The position numbers and the translations under genes were made by a program. 64,000 nt of DNA, from contig JAYTOI010000134.1 of the NCBI GenBank assembly GCA_043747875.1, positions 1 to 64,000 of the forward strand. The letters run 5' to 3'. Below are positions 18,510-27,151 of the stretch, piece after piece (within the stretch, counting starts at the first letter, position 1; each line of letters opens with the position of its first letter). This DNA comes from CADEED01 sp043747875 (GTDB taxonomy: Bacteria; Pseudomonadota; Gammaproteobacteria; Steroidobacterales; Steroidobacteraceae). The notes beneath the pieces are model-generated. The model was not told the origin of the DNA and did not search any database. It saw only the letters and a list, made by a program, of their open reading frames with translations.

Positions 18510-18535
18510 GGTGCCGGGAATTCCTTCCCGGTATC
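18510..18535. terminator. Hairpin between convergent genes
   Basis: CCGGGAA (18514-18520) pairs with TTCCCGG (18525-18531) around a TTCC loop and the stem extends with wobble pairs. It lies between the stop of the four-module gene and the stop of the convergent response regulator, so it may end both transcripts. Confidence 0.5.
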
Positions 18536-18540
18536 ACCCT

Positions 18541-19143
18541 CTACAGCCAGCCGCGCTGCCGCGCCAGCCGATACGCATCGATGCGGTTGTTCGCGCCTAA
18601 CTTCCCGATGGCTTCGGACAGATAATTGCGCACCGTGCCCGCCGACAACCCGAGTTGCTCGGCGATCTGCGGCGCCGACAAGCCCTCGCCCGACAGACGC
18701 AGCGTCTGGCGCTCGCGATCATTGAGTGGGTCGGATTCGTTCCAGGCCTCGACCGCCAGCGCGGGATCGATCGCGCGGCCGCCGCGATGCACGCTGCGCA
18801 ACGCCTCGGCCAGTTTCTCGGCCGGCGAGTCCTTCAGTAGATAGCCGCGCACGCCCGCATCGAGCGCGCGGCGCAGATAGCCCTGGCGTGCGAAGGTGGT
18901 CACGATGACCACCTTCGTCGGCAGCTTCTCGCTCTGGATCTTCTGCGCCAGCTCGATGCCGGTCATGCCGGGCATCTCGATGTCGGTGACGACCACGTCG
19001 GGTTTGAGCCGCCGGCACTCCGACAGCGCCTGCAGCCCGTCGGGCGCCGCGCCCAGCACATCGATGTCGCGCTCCATCTTGAGCAACGCGCCGAGCGCGC
19101 CGCGCACCATGGCCTGATCCTCGGCGATCAGGATGCGGATCAT
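18541..19143 (-). CDS. NarL/LuxR-type response regulator (DesR-like)
   Basis: 200 aa from ATG 19143, which overlaps the kinase stop by 4 bp. Receiver domain with phospho-acceptor Asp54 (VVTDIEMPG), acidic pair at Glu8/Asp9, switch Thr in VVIVTTFAR and Lys in YLLKDSP. The C-terminal LuxR helix-turn-helix (LSAPQIAEQLGLSAGTVRNYLSEAIGKL) binds DNA. It is the last gene of an ABC ATPase - permease - kinase - regulator operon and probably controls that operon. Confidence 0.93.
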   Translation of the reverse strand: MIRILIAEDQAMVRGALGALLKMERDIDVLGAAPDGLQALSECRRLKPDVVVTDIEMPGMTGIELAQKIQSEKLPTKVVIVTTFARQGYLRRALDAGVRGYLLKDSPAEKLAEALRSVHRGGRAIDPALAVEAWNESDPLNDRERQTLRLSGEGLSAPQIAEQLGLSAGTVRNYLSEAIGKLGANNRIDAYRLARQRGWL

Positions 19144-20285
19144 GCGGGGCAGGGCACGCACACGAACAATCGCGTGCCGCCGCTCTCCGCGGATTCGAGT
19201 GTCACACTACCGCCCACGCTGCCGAGCCGCTCGCGCATGCCGTTGAGGCCGTTACCCGGCACGATCCTGCCGCCGCGGCCGTCGTCGAGCACTTCCATGA
19301 CCACCTGCGACGGCTCCTGGCGCAGGCGGATCGTCACGCCCGAGGCGTGCGCATGCCGGCGGATGTTGGTCGTGGCCTCGCGCAGGGACAGCGCCAGCGC
19401 CGTCTCGCGGTCGTGCGGCAGCGTCACGCGCTCGGTCTCGCATTTCACCTTGACGCCCTGCGCCTCGAGCAGCGCCGTAGCGGCCTGCAGCTCCGCCGCG
19501 ATGGCGGTGTTGCGGATGCCGGAAACGGCGTTGCGCACCTGCGAGAGCGCATCGCGTGCCACGCGTTCGACCTCGGTGATCTCCGCGCGCGCGGCGTCGA
19601 GGTCGCGGTCGATGAGCTTGCGCGCCAGCTCGGACTTGAGCGCCACCACGGACAGCGTGTGGCCTAACAAGTCGTGCAGGTCGCGGCCGATGCGCTCGCG
19701 CTCGGCCAGCGTGGCCAGGCGCATGATCTCCTCGCTGCTGCGGCGCAGATGCTGCTGCTGCTGCGCGGTGTAGGCGGTGTACAGCGCAGACAGCGCGAGC
19801 AGCACGGCGGGCAGCGTGACGCTGAGCAGCGTCGTCTCGTCGGCACCGAGCTGCGCGAGCTCCGCGAGATAGATCGCGATGATCGCGGCCATCGTGAGCG
19901 CCGCGCCGCGCAGCGTCGCGGTCGTGAACGCGATCGTGAAGAAGGCGAAGATCAGATAGCCCAGCGAGGCAGGGTTGAAGGCCGCCAGCCCGTAGGCGAG
20001 CACGCAGATGGCGCCGATGTACCAGCGCCGCACCTTCGGCCCGCCGCCCGTGAAATAGGTGCATGTGTGCAAGTACACGAACACCGGCAGGCTGAGGAGC
20101 GTCGGCAGGATCACCGTCATGAACGATTGGTGTCCGATGATCGGCCAGAAGAACACCCACGCTACGTTGAACAGGATCACGAACGGCATGTTGCGCATGA
20201 CGCGCCCATCGGCGCGGGTCATCATGCCCACGAGCGAATCCGCGGGCGGTACGCGGATGTTCTGCAACATGGTTCTGGGCGTCAT
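19140..20285 (-). CDS. Membrane sensor histidine kinase (DesK-like, HisKA_3)
   Basis: 381 aa. An N-terminal sensor region of five to six membrane helices (about 33-180) with no large external domain is followed by a HisKA_3 dimerisation/phospho-acceptor motif (RDLHDLLGHTLS, His204) and a HATPase_c domain (LREATTNIRRHAHAS, DDGRGG, GNGLNGMRERL). This is the DesK/NarX-like class. Integral-membrane sensing fits thickness/fluidity or antimicrobial sensing through the linked ABC transporter. 18 bases separate it from the permease gene. Confidence 0.93.
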   Translation of the reverse strand: MTPRTMLQNIRVPPADSLVGMMTRADGRVMRNMPFVILFNVAWVFFWPIIGHQSFMTVILPTLLSLPVFVYLHTCTYFTGGGPKVRRWYIGAICVLAYGLAAFNPASLGYLIFAFFTIAFTTATLRGAALTMAAIIAIYLAELAQLGADETTLLSVTLPAVLLALSALYTAYTAQQQQHLRRSSEEIMRLATLAERERIGRDLHDLLGHTLSVVALKSELARKLIDRDLDAARAEITEVERVARDALSQVRNAVSGIRNTAIAAELQAATALLEAQGVKVKCETERVTLPHDRETALALSLREATTNIRRHAHASGVTIRLRQEPSQVVMEVLDDGRGGRIVPGNGLNGMRERLGSVGGSVTLESAESGGTRLFVCVPCPA

Positions 20286-20303
20286 GGCGGCGAAATCGTA
20301 GCG

Positions 20304-21827
20304 CTAACGAATCTCGATGTCGTCGACTTGCAGCTTGAAATCGCCGAGCGGCGTCATGGTCCCGATGGAGATCACGCGCACGTGCTGCATGTCGAGCCCG
20401 GCCATCTTCGCCAGCGGGATGTTCACTTCGGCCCAATCCGGCCCGGCCGTGAAGCTCGACATCGCGGGCATCGCGTCCGCCCGCGGGCCGATCAGCGCGA
20501 CCAGGTACTGACGGCCGTCGCCGCGTGCATAGAAATGCAGCGCGCTCTTGCCGCTGAGGTCGGCCATTGGCTGGTCCGCGAAATCCACGCCCGGCCTGCC
20601 CGCCGGCAGGAACGAGGCGCCTGCGAACGGATACGGGTTGCCATTGCGCAAGGTTCCAGAGACTTCGAGCGCATGCGCGGAGCCGGGAGTGCCGCCGTCG
20701 ACCACGCGGATCGCCGCCGAGGAATTGCCGCCGCGCATGGTGTCGTCCGAGGCCCTCCAGCCGAGGCCATAGACCGCTTCGGCGCTGCCTTTCTCGAAGT
20801 TGGAAACGGCTGGTGACGCGGGCCCAGCCACGCCGGGCGGCAGCGCGAAGCCGGCAGCGTCCGTTGCAGCGGCGCTCGAGTCCGTGCCGCCCGGCGTGGC
20901 GGCCGAAGTGGTCCCGGCCGATGCGGCAACCTTCGCGGTGCCGCCCATGAAGCCGGTGGCGATGAGCGCGATGGCGGCCGCGACCGGGATCATTGCCGCC
21001 GCGCGCCGCAGCGGCGCACTGCCGCCGACGCGCGCCGGACCCAGCAGCCGCACGCCGCTATTGCCGAGGCGGCGCATCGCGAGCCAGAAGAACAGCACGG
21101 TCACGCCCACCAGCGCGCCGATGTGATTCCACAGCGATCCCAGCGACGGCATGTCGATGGCGGCGAGCGACAACTGGGTGAGGTGATAGGCGGGCCACAG
21201 CGACGCGAACTGCTGCACGGCATGGGGCAGGTACTGGAACGGAACCCACAGGCCGGACAGGAAGGCCATTGGTAGATAGATGAGGTTGACGATCGCCGGC
21301 GCCGCCTGTCCCGAGGCGATGGCGCCGACGAACAGGCCCATCGCGCAGAACGGCAGCACACCGAGCACGTCGACGACGAACACGGTGGCGATCTGGCCGG
21401 CGGTCAGCGGCACGTGGCTCACGAACAGCGCGAGCGAAGTGAGCATGATCACGATAATGGCGACGAAAATCATGGCCATCACCATGCGCGCCAGTAGATA
21501 GGATCCGGGCGGGGCCGGCAGCGCCTGCCGGAAAGTCATGGTGCCGAGCTCGCGCTCGAATGCCAGCGACACGCCGAACCCGAACAGGCCCGGCGCCATG
21601 GTGCCGAACACCCCGTAGGCGGCGAACGTGTATTGCGCCATGGCGGCATTGCCGCGCGCGCTGCCCATGAGCACGCCGAACAGCAGGTAGAACATGGAAG
21701 GGAACAGCAGTGTCGGCACCGCGAACATCGGCGTACGCAGCATTTTGCGCAGCTCGAAGGCCATGTCGCCGGCATACGCGGCGAACAGGCGCCCGGAGCT
21801 CATGCGGGATTCGATGGTCGCATTCAC
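20304..21827 (-). CDS. ABC-2 type permease fused to a CIA30-like domain
   Basis: 507 aa. Residues about 25-255 form a six-helix ABC-2 permease, including GTMTFRQALPAPPGSYLLARM and LIYLPMAFLSGLWVPFQYLPHAVQ. After a seventh hydrophobic helix (about 280-300) and a Ala/Gly/Thr-rich linker comes a beta-rich domain (about 340-507) resembling the CIA30 / galactose-binding-like family (VSNFEKGSAEAVYGLGW, FADQPMADLSGKSALHFYARGDG, LDMQHVRVISIGTM...FKLQVDDIEIR). The permease overlaps the ATPase gene by 4 bp. A large C-terminal sugar/lipid-binding-like domain on this permease class is unusual. Confidence 0.82.
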   Translation of the reverse strand: MNATIESRMSSGRLFAAYAGDMAFELRKMLRTPMFAVPTLLFPSMFYLLFGVLMGSARGNAAMAQYTFAAYGVFGTMAPGLFGFGVSLAFERELGTMTFRQALPAPPGSYLLARMVMAMIFVAIIVIMLTSLALFVSHVPLTAGQIATVFVVDVLGVLPFCAMGLFVGAIASGQAAPAIVNLIYLPMAFLSGLWVPFQYLPHAVQQFASLWPAYHLTQLSLAAIDMPSLGSLWNHIGALVGVTVLFFWLAMRRLGNSGVRLLGPARVGGSAPLRRAAAMIPVAAAIALIATGFMGGTAKVAASAGTTSAATPGGTDSSAAATDAAGFALPPGVAGPASPAVSNFEKGSAEAVYGLGWRASDDTMRGGNSSAAIRVVDGGTPGSAHALEVSGTLRNGNPYPFAGASFLPAGRPGVDFADQPMADLSGKSALHFYARGDGRQYLVALIGPRADAMPAMSSFTAGPDWAEVNIPLAKMAGLDMQHVRVISIGTMTPLGDFKLQVDDIEIR

Positions 21828-22744
21828 TGCAGCTTCTCCCCGGAATTCGTGTTGGCCGGATTGGAATTGGTGATCTCGGCGAAGGCCTCGGCGAGGCCCG
21901 CGCGGCGCACCTCGATGTCGCGCACGTCGGCATCCGCGCCGAGCAGCCGGCGCAGCACCGCCTCGGCGTCGCGCGTGGCGATCTGCAGACGGCCGCCTTC
22001 ATCGCTGAGCTGCAGCACCTCGGGCCAGGCGCGCAGCTCGGCGGCGGCGAGCGTGCTCTTGCAGTAGATCGTCTTGCGCGCAACGTGGGCGCGGATCTCG
22101 TCGACGGTGCCGCCCGCGATGAGCTTGCCGTGCGCCACGACGGCGACACGATTGGCCAGTGCCTCGGCTTCCTCGAGGTAGTGCGTGGTCAGCACGATCG
22201 AGCAGCCCTCGTGGATCAGCTCGCGCAACACGCGCCACAGTGCCTCGCGCGCCTGCACGTCGAGGCCGACGGTGGGCTCGTCGAGAAACAGCAGCTCGGG
22301 CCTGCCGCACAGCGCCATCGCGAACTGCGCCTGGCGTTTCTGGCCGCCCGAGAGCTTGCCGTAGCGGCGATCCGCGATGTTCTGGAGCGACAGCCGATCG
22401 ATGACCGCGTCCGGGTCGTACGGCGTCGGGTAATAAGACGCCACCTGGTGGATGAGCTCGCGCGGCGTCATGACCATCGGCAGCGCCACCTCCTGCATCA
22501 TGATTCCGATGCGGCGGCGCGCATCGATCGACTGCGGCGGCGCGCCGAACAGTTCGACACTCCCGGCGTCCGCGCTCTGCAGCCCCAGCAGCAGTGAAAT
22601 CGCGGTCGATTTGCCGGCGCCATTCGGGCCGAGCAGGGCGAGCAACTCGCCGCGATGGACCGCAAGATCGAGACCGTCGAGCGCGGTGATGCGGCCATAT
22701 CGTTTGACCGCAGAATCGAGCTGGGCCAGCAAGGCGTGGGACAT
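21824..22744 (-). CDS. ABC transporter ATP-binding protein
   Basis: 306 aa from ATG 22744, preceded by AGGAGG; an upstream ATG at 22768 lacks an SD. Walker A GPNGAGKS, signature LSGGQKRQ, Walker B LLFLDEP and switch His in VLTTHYLEEAE are all intact. It is the energy unit for the CIA30-fused permease encoded next and heads the operon completed by the DesK/DesR-like pair. The typical role is export of drugs, lipids or a signal. Confidence 0.93.
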   Translation of the reverse strand: MSHALLAQLDSAVKRYGRITALDGLDLAVHRGELLALLGPNGAGKSTAISLLLGLQSADAGSVELFGAPPQSIDARRRIGIMMQEVALPMVMTPRELIHQVASYYPTPYDPDAVIDRLSLQNIADRRYGKLSGGQKRQAQFAMALCGRPELLFLDEPTVGLDVQAREALWRVLRELIHEGCSIVLTTHYLEEAEALANRVAVVAHGKLIAGGTVDEIRAHVARKTIYCKSTLAAAELRAWPEVLQLSDEGGRLQIATRDAEAVLRRLLGADADVRDIEVRRAGLAEAFAEITNSNPANTNSGEKLQ

Positions 22745-22816
22745 GGATCCTCCTGTTGGGGGAATCATGGCGAAACGGGTGCGCGTCCTGAAGTCGCGGC
22801 TGTCAGCAGGCCCGGT

Positions 22817-22828
22817 TGACAGTTGTCA
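22817..22828. promoter_or_regulatory. Candidate operator TGACA-N2-TGTCA upstream of ABC operon
   Basis: Two inverted half-sites TGACA and TGTCA with a 2-base spacer lie 73-84 bases upstream of the ATPase ATG. They overlap the stop codon of the upstream membrane-protein gene. It could be a binding site for the operon's own response regulator; there is no second copy to confirm it. Confidence 0.3.
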
Positions 22829-23896
22829 TGTATCAGGCCGGCGCCTGGGAGCAACGATGGGAGCAACGATGGGTGTTTCCAATCGCATGGATTGCGCCAG
22901 CTCCTTGCGGCCCAGGCTTTCGGCGTAGTCGGCCAGCGCGCGCACGTCGGCGGCGGAATCGAGCGTGAGCGTGGGCGAAACGCCGCGCAGCCGCTCGAAC
23001 ACGGCCAACGCATCCGCACGATGATTCGCGCGCATGAGATAGCGGATCAACGTGCTGCCGACGGTGTTGAGCCCCTTGGCCTCCCAGCGCAGCGCATGCT
23101 CGGCGATGTAGCGGGCATCCACGACCAGGTGCTCATCTGCGTCGGTGCGGATCCAGTCCGCGAGCGGCTTCGTGGCGTCGACGTGACGGCCGACCCGCAC
23201 GAGCTGGAACACGTCGTCGATCATGCGCGCACGTGCCTGGACGCGTTCGGCCTCGGCGCGCGCGGTCGCGCGCTCCGGGCTGCGCGAAGGCTCGATGCCG
23301 AGCTGTTCACGGCGCACATAGAGGCAGCGGCCGATGACGCTGAAGATGAATATCTCGAAGAACACGCCTGCAGCGCGAATCACCACGCGCCACACCTCCG
23401 CGCGCTCGAGCAGCCACGTCAGCGCACCGAACGATGCAATTGCGGCGAGGATGAACAGGTACGCGGGCCCGAGCCCTTTGATCACACGAAACAGCGTCTG
23501 GGGGTTCACGGCCTGGTACGACGGCTCACCGAAACCGAGCACGGCGATCTGCGCCGGCAGCAGGAGCAGGAACGCGATGCCGAGTCCGGCGCCGACGCGA
23601 CCGCCGAGACGCCAGCACAGCCAGACCTCCGCGACGACGATCGCCAGCATGATCCACGGGCGCGTTTCGAATGGGCTCAGCATGTCGTCGGACATCACCG
23701 GCACTTCGGGGGCCCCGTCGGAGAGATGCTCGACGATCACGAAGCAATATTTGAGCACCCAGATCTGTAGAAAAAGGGCGCCGATGAAGCCGTAAAGTCC
23801 GGCGATGGACAAGACGCTCAGAACGAGCGTGAACACCACGACCAACAACAGGCTGGTGGGCCTGAACGGAACCAGTAGAACGCGCAAGTAGTCCAT
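22826..23896 (-). CDS. Multi-pass membrane protein, unknown (DUF4013-like N-terminus)
   Basis: 356 aa. The N-terminal half has about six membrane segments (RPTSLLLVVVFTLVLSVL, WIMLAIVVAEVWL, GIAFLLLLPAQIAVLGF, YLFILAAIASFGALTWLL, VVIRAAGVFFEIFIFSVI). A soluble C-terminal half of helical, TPR-like character (about 215-335) follows, with RADALAVFERLRGVSPTL. The C-terminal tail carries a doubled IVAP caused by a 12-bp tandem duplication. The gene is divergent from the GMC oxidoreductase with only 29 bases between starts. No function can be assigned. Confidence 0.75.
   Translation of the reverse strand: MDYLRVLLVPFRPTSLLLVVVFTLVLSVLSIAGLYGFIGALFLQIWVLKYCFVIVEHLSDGAPEVPVMSDDMLSPFETRPWIMLAIVVAEVWLCWRLGGRVGAGLGIAFLLLLPAQIAVLGFGEPSYQAVNPQTLFRVIKGLGPAYLFILAAIASFGALTWLLERAEVWRVVIRAAGVFFEIFIFSVIGRCLYVRREQLGIEPSRSPERATARAEAERVQARARMIDDVFQLVRVGRHVDATKPLADWIRTDADEHLVVDARYIAEHALRWEAKGLNTVGSTLIRYLMRANHRADALAVFERLRGVSPTLTLDSAADVRALADYAESLGRKELAQSMRLETPIVAPIVAPRRRPDT
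22847..22870. repeat. 12-bp tandem duplication
   Basis: GGGAGCAACGAT occurs twice in direct succession, followed by a further GGG. It lies in the 3' end of the membrane-protein gene and duplicates four residues of the tail. Confidence 0.85.
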
Positions 23897-23925
23897 AATG
23901 ACGCGCGAAAGCCCCCTGAGAACCT

Positions 23926-25611
23926 ATGGAAACGAACACGTTTGACGCGATCGTCGTCGGCAGCGGCATGAGCGGTGGCTGGGCCGCCAAAGAGCTTACC
24001 GAAAAAGGCCTGAAGACTTTGGTCCTCGAGCGCGGCCGCATGGTGAAGCATCCCGAATATCCCACCGCCACGAAAGATCCCTGGGAGCTGCCGTACGGCA
24101 ATCGCATCACTCAGGCGACTCGGCAGCGCAAGCCCGTGCAGACGCGCACCGGATATCCCACGCCCGCCAACGAACACTGGTTCGTCGACGACCTCGACAA
24201 TCCGTACGTGGAAGAGGCGCCGTTCGACTGGCTGCGCGGATACCACGTCGGCGGCCGCTCGCTCATGTGGGCGCGGCAGAGTTATCGCTTCGGTCCGCTC
24301 GATTTCGAAGCCAATGCCAAAGAAGGCGTCGGCGTCCCGTGGCCGGTGTCGTACCAGGAGATCGCGCCGTGGTACGACAAGGCGGAAATCTTCGCCGGCA
24401 TCAGTGGCAGCATCGAAGGATTGCCGCAACTGCCGGACGGGAAGTTCCTGCCGCCGCACGATCTCAACTGCGTCGAGATCGATTTCAAGCAGCGACTCGC
24501 CGAGAAGTTAGGCCGCAAGCTCATCATCGGCCGCTGCGCGAACCTCACGGCGCCGCTCACGCACAATGAGAGCCCGCAGCGCGGCACCTGCCAGGCGCGC
24601 AATCTATGCATTCGCGGCTGTCCGTTCGGCGGCTATTTCTCCAGCGTCTCGGCGACCCTGCCGTCCGCCGAGCGCACCGGCAATATGACGCTGCTGGCGA
24701 ATCAGATCGTCTACGAAGTCATCTACGACCACGCCAAGGGCCGCGCCACAGGCGTGCGCGTGCTCGATTCCGGGACGGGCAAACAGACCGACTATTTCGC
24801 GAAGGTGGTCTTCCTGTGTGCGTCGGCGCTCGGTTCGGCGTACATCATGCTGAACTCGACCTCGACGCGCTTTCCGAACGGCTTCGGCAACGATTCCGGC
24901 GAGCTCGGCCACAACATCATGGACCACAACAAGCCCGGCAGCTCCAACGCCGGCGTCGAGGGATATCTCGACGTTGCCTACACCGGCCGCCGGCCGAACG
25001 GCTTCTACATTCCGCGGTACCGCAACGTCGGCAAGGACAAGCGCGACTATCTGCGTGGCTTTGGGTTCCAGGGGCGCGCGTCGCGCGCCGGCTACGCGCG
25101 CTTCAATGACAGCGCGGTCATTGGCGAGGAGCTCAAGAAAGAGTTCCTGGAGCCGGGTCCCTGGAACGTCAGCATGACGGCCTTCGGCGAAATCCTGCCG
25201 TACCACGAGAACCACGCGCGGCTCGATCGCGACAAGAAGGACAAGCACGGACTGCCGCTGCTGGTCGTCAATGCCGTCGTGCGCGACAACGAGCGCAAGA
25301 TGGAACAGGACATGAAGAACGACGCCGCCGAGATGCTCGAGGCGGCCGGCTTCAAGGACGTCACGGTGCGCAGCGATTCGTACAACGTCGGCAACAGCAT
25401 CCACGAGAGCGGCACGGCGCGCATGGGCAACGACCCGAAGAAGTCCGTGTTGAACAAATACAACCAGGTGCATGCCTGCAAGAACGTGTTCGTGACCGAC
25501 GGCTCTTTCATGCCGTCGTTCGGCTGCCAGAACCCGTCGCTCACGTACATGGCGTTCACGGCGCGCGCCGCCCATCACGCGGTGGAAGAACTCAAGAAGG
25601 GCAACCTATGA
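23926..25611 (+). CDS. GMC-family FAD-dependent oxidoreductase
   Basis: 561 aa. N-terminal FAD-binding motif VVGSGMSGGWAAKEL, then the FAD-site block GYHVGGRSLMW and the Cys-containing stretch CQARNLCIRGCPFGG. The C-terminal GMC domain has His493 (IHESGTARMG) and Asn536 (CQNPSLTYMA) as the usual His/Asn active-site pair. It lacks its own export signal but overlaps by 4 bp a Tat-type subunit-3-like gene. That is the arrangement of periplasmic sugar/polyol dehydrogenases, in which the small subunit carries the large one across the membrane. The likely reaction is oxidation of a sugar or glycoside hydroxyl to a keto group, with electrons passed to a cytochrome; the substrate is unknown. Confidence 0.92.
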   Translation: METNTFDAIVVGSGMSGGWAAKELTEKGLKTLVLERGRMVKHPEYPTATKDPWELPYGNRITQATRQRKPVQTRTGYPTPANEHWFVDDLDNPYVEEAPFDWLRGYHVGGRSLMWARQSYRFGPLDFEANAKEGVGVPWPVSYQEIAPWYDKAEIFAGISGSIEGLPQLPDGKFLPPHDLNCVEIDFKQRLAEKLGRKLIIGRCANLTAPLTHNESPQRGTCQARNLCIRGCPFGGYFSSVSATLPSAERTGNMTLLANQIVYEVIYDHAKGRATGVRVLDSGTGKQTDYFAKVVFLCASALGSAYIMLNSTSTRFPNGFGNDSGELGHNIMDHNKPGSSNAGVEGYLDVAYTGRRPNGFYIPRYRNVGKDKRDYLRGFGFQGRASRAGYARFNDSAVIGEELKKEFLEPGPWNVSMTAFGEILPYHENHARLDRDKKDKHGLPLLVVNAVVRDNERKMEQDMKNDAAEMLEAAGFKDVTVRSDSYNVGNSIHESGTARMGNDPKKSVLNKYNQVHACKNVFVTDGSFMPSFGCQNPSLTYMAFTARAAHHAVEELKKGNL

Positions 25612-26222
25612 GCACCGGGGTCGTCACTGCCGAAATGATCCGGCGCCGCGAGGTCCTGCGCCGCGCGGCGTGGTTGTTAGGCGGCGCGGTGTCGGCGCCA
25701 GCCGCGCTGGCCATCCTGCAGGGCTGCTCGGCGCAGGAGACACCGGCGGCGTCCGCGCCGGCCACCAGGCTCGAGATCCTCGAGCCCGCGCAATTCGCGC
25801 TGGTTGCGGAACTGGCCGACATCATCATTCCGAAGACCGCGACCAGCGGTGCGAAGGACGCGGGAGTGCCGGCGTTCATCGATCGCGTGCTCGCGGCGGT
25901 CTATCCACCAGAGGCACAGCAGCGCTTCGCGGCCGGTTGCGCGGAATTCGAGTCCGCGGCTCTAGAAACCCCAGGCGGCAAGCCCTTTCTGGAGCAGCAG
26001 CCCGCGCAACGCGTGGCCTTCGTGAAGCAATCGCTCGAAGCCGCGCTCGCCGGTGAACGCAATCCGAAACCCTTCATCCTCATGGTGCGCGAGCTGACGG
26101 TGCTGGGCTTCTTCACCTCGCAGCCGGGCATCACGGAAAACATGGAATACGTCGCCGTCCCGACCAGGTACGTCGGCTGCGTGCCTCTGTCGCAGCTCGA
26201 AAAACACGTCTACTGGGAATAG
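25608..26222 (+). CDS. Gluconate 2-dehydrogenase subunit 3 family protein
   Basis: 204 aa. The N-terminus looks like a Tat signal (MIRRREVLRRAAWLLGGAVSAPAAL) with a possible lipobox (LQGC). The body matches the gluconate dehydrogenase subunit 3 family: LAELADIIIPKTATSGAKDAGVPAFIDRVLA (about 60-95). It is the partner of the GMC oxidoreductase, coupled by ATGA overlap, and is likely needed for its export and assembly. Confidence 0.9.
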   Translation: MSTGVVTAEMIRRREVLRRAAWLLGGAVSAPAALAILQGCSAQETPAASAPATRLEILEPAQFALVAELADIIIPKTATSGAKDAGVPAFIDRVLAAVYPPEAQQRFAAGCAEFESAALETPGGKPFLEQQPAQRVAFVKQSLEAALAGERNPKPFILMVRELTVLGFFTSQPGITENMEYVAVPTRYVGCVPLSQLEKHVYWE

Positions 26223-26256
26223 CGCCCGACCGGATTAGAGAGTAAGGAGACTCGCA

Positions 26257-27132
26257 ATGACCCCCGACCGCCGCATGATCGATCTCTACAACGAATACGT
26301 GCACACGGCGCTGCCGCGGCGCGATTTCCTCGAAAAACTGGCGAAGATGGCGGGCGGCGCTGCCGCGGCCACCGTCGCACTCGGATTCCTCGAGCCCAAC
26401 TACGCGCAGGCGCGTCAGATCGAGCCCGGCGACAAGCGGCTCAAGACGGAGAAGATCGAGTTCAACGGGCCCAACGGCGCGGTCAAGGGCTACGTCGCGG
26501 TTCCGGCAAAACTGGGTAAACGCGACAAACTACCCGGCATGGTCGTCATCCACGAGAACCGTGGACTCAACGAGCACATCGAAGATGTGGCGCGGCGCGC
26601 GGCGCTGGCAGGTTATCTCGCCATCGCGCCCGACGGACTGTCGGCGGCCGGCGGCGCCCCTGCCGACCAGGAGCAGGCGCGCGACGTGTTCGCCAAGACC
26701 GACGGGGAGCGCATCGCGACGGACGTGCTCGCGGCTGTGCCGTGGCTGGCCGCGGACGCGCGCAACAGCGGCAAGATCGGTGTGGTCGGGTTCTGCTACG
26801 GCGGCGGCCTCGCGCTGCGCGCGGCGGTCACGACGGTGGGCGTCGACGCGGCGGTCGCGTTCTACGGCCGGCAGCTCTCGGCCGACGACACCAGGAGGCT
26901 CAGGGTGCCGGTCCTGCTCAACTATGCGGGCGACGATGAGCGCGTAAATGCGGGCATCCCGGAATTCCGTGCCGCGCTGGACGCCGCCAAAGTGGCGTAC
27001 AGCCTCAATATGTACCCCGGTACCCAGCACGGTTTTCACAACGATTCCAGCGCCGCGCGCTACAACGAACCGGCCGCCAAGCTCGCCTGGAGCCGGACCA
27101 TTGATTTTTTCGACACTTATTTGAAAACTTGA
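26257..27132 (+). CDS. Dienelactone hydrolase family protein, Tat-exported
   Basis: 291 aa alpha/beta hydrolase. The nucleophile is Cys180 in GFCYGGG, with the Asp in YAGDDERVNAG and the His in TQHGFHND completing the triad, as in carboxymethylenebutenolidase relatives. An N-terminal Tat-like signal (LPRRDFLEKLAKMAGGAAAA) directs it to the periplasm, unlike the cytoplasmic aromatic-pathway enzymes. AAGGAG precedes the ATG by 9 bases. It follows the GMC/subunit-3 pair by 34 bases, so it may hydrolyse a lactone or ester produced by the oxidoreductase (inference). Confidence 0.9.
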   Translation: MTPDRRMIDLYNEYVHTALPRRDFLEKLAKMAGGAAAATVALGFLEPNYAQARQIEPGDKRLKTEKIEFNGPNGAVKGYVAVPAKLGKRDKLPGMVVIHENRGLNEHIEDVARRAALAGYLAIAPDGLSAAGGAPADQEQARDVFAKTDGERIATDVLAAVPWLAADARNSGKIGVVGFCYGGGLALRAAVTTVGVDAAVAFYGRQLSADDTRRLRVPVLLNYAGDDERVNAGIPEFRAALDAAKVAYSLNMYPGTQHGFHNDSSAARYNEPAAKLAWSRTIDFFDTYLKT

Positions 27133-27151
27133 GCCTCACAAGGGGGCTCAC

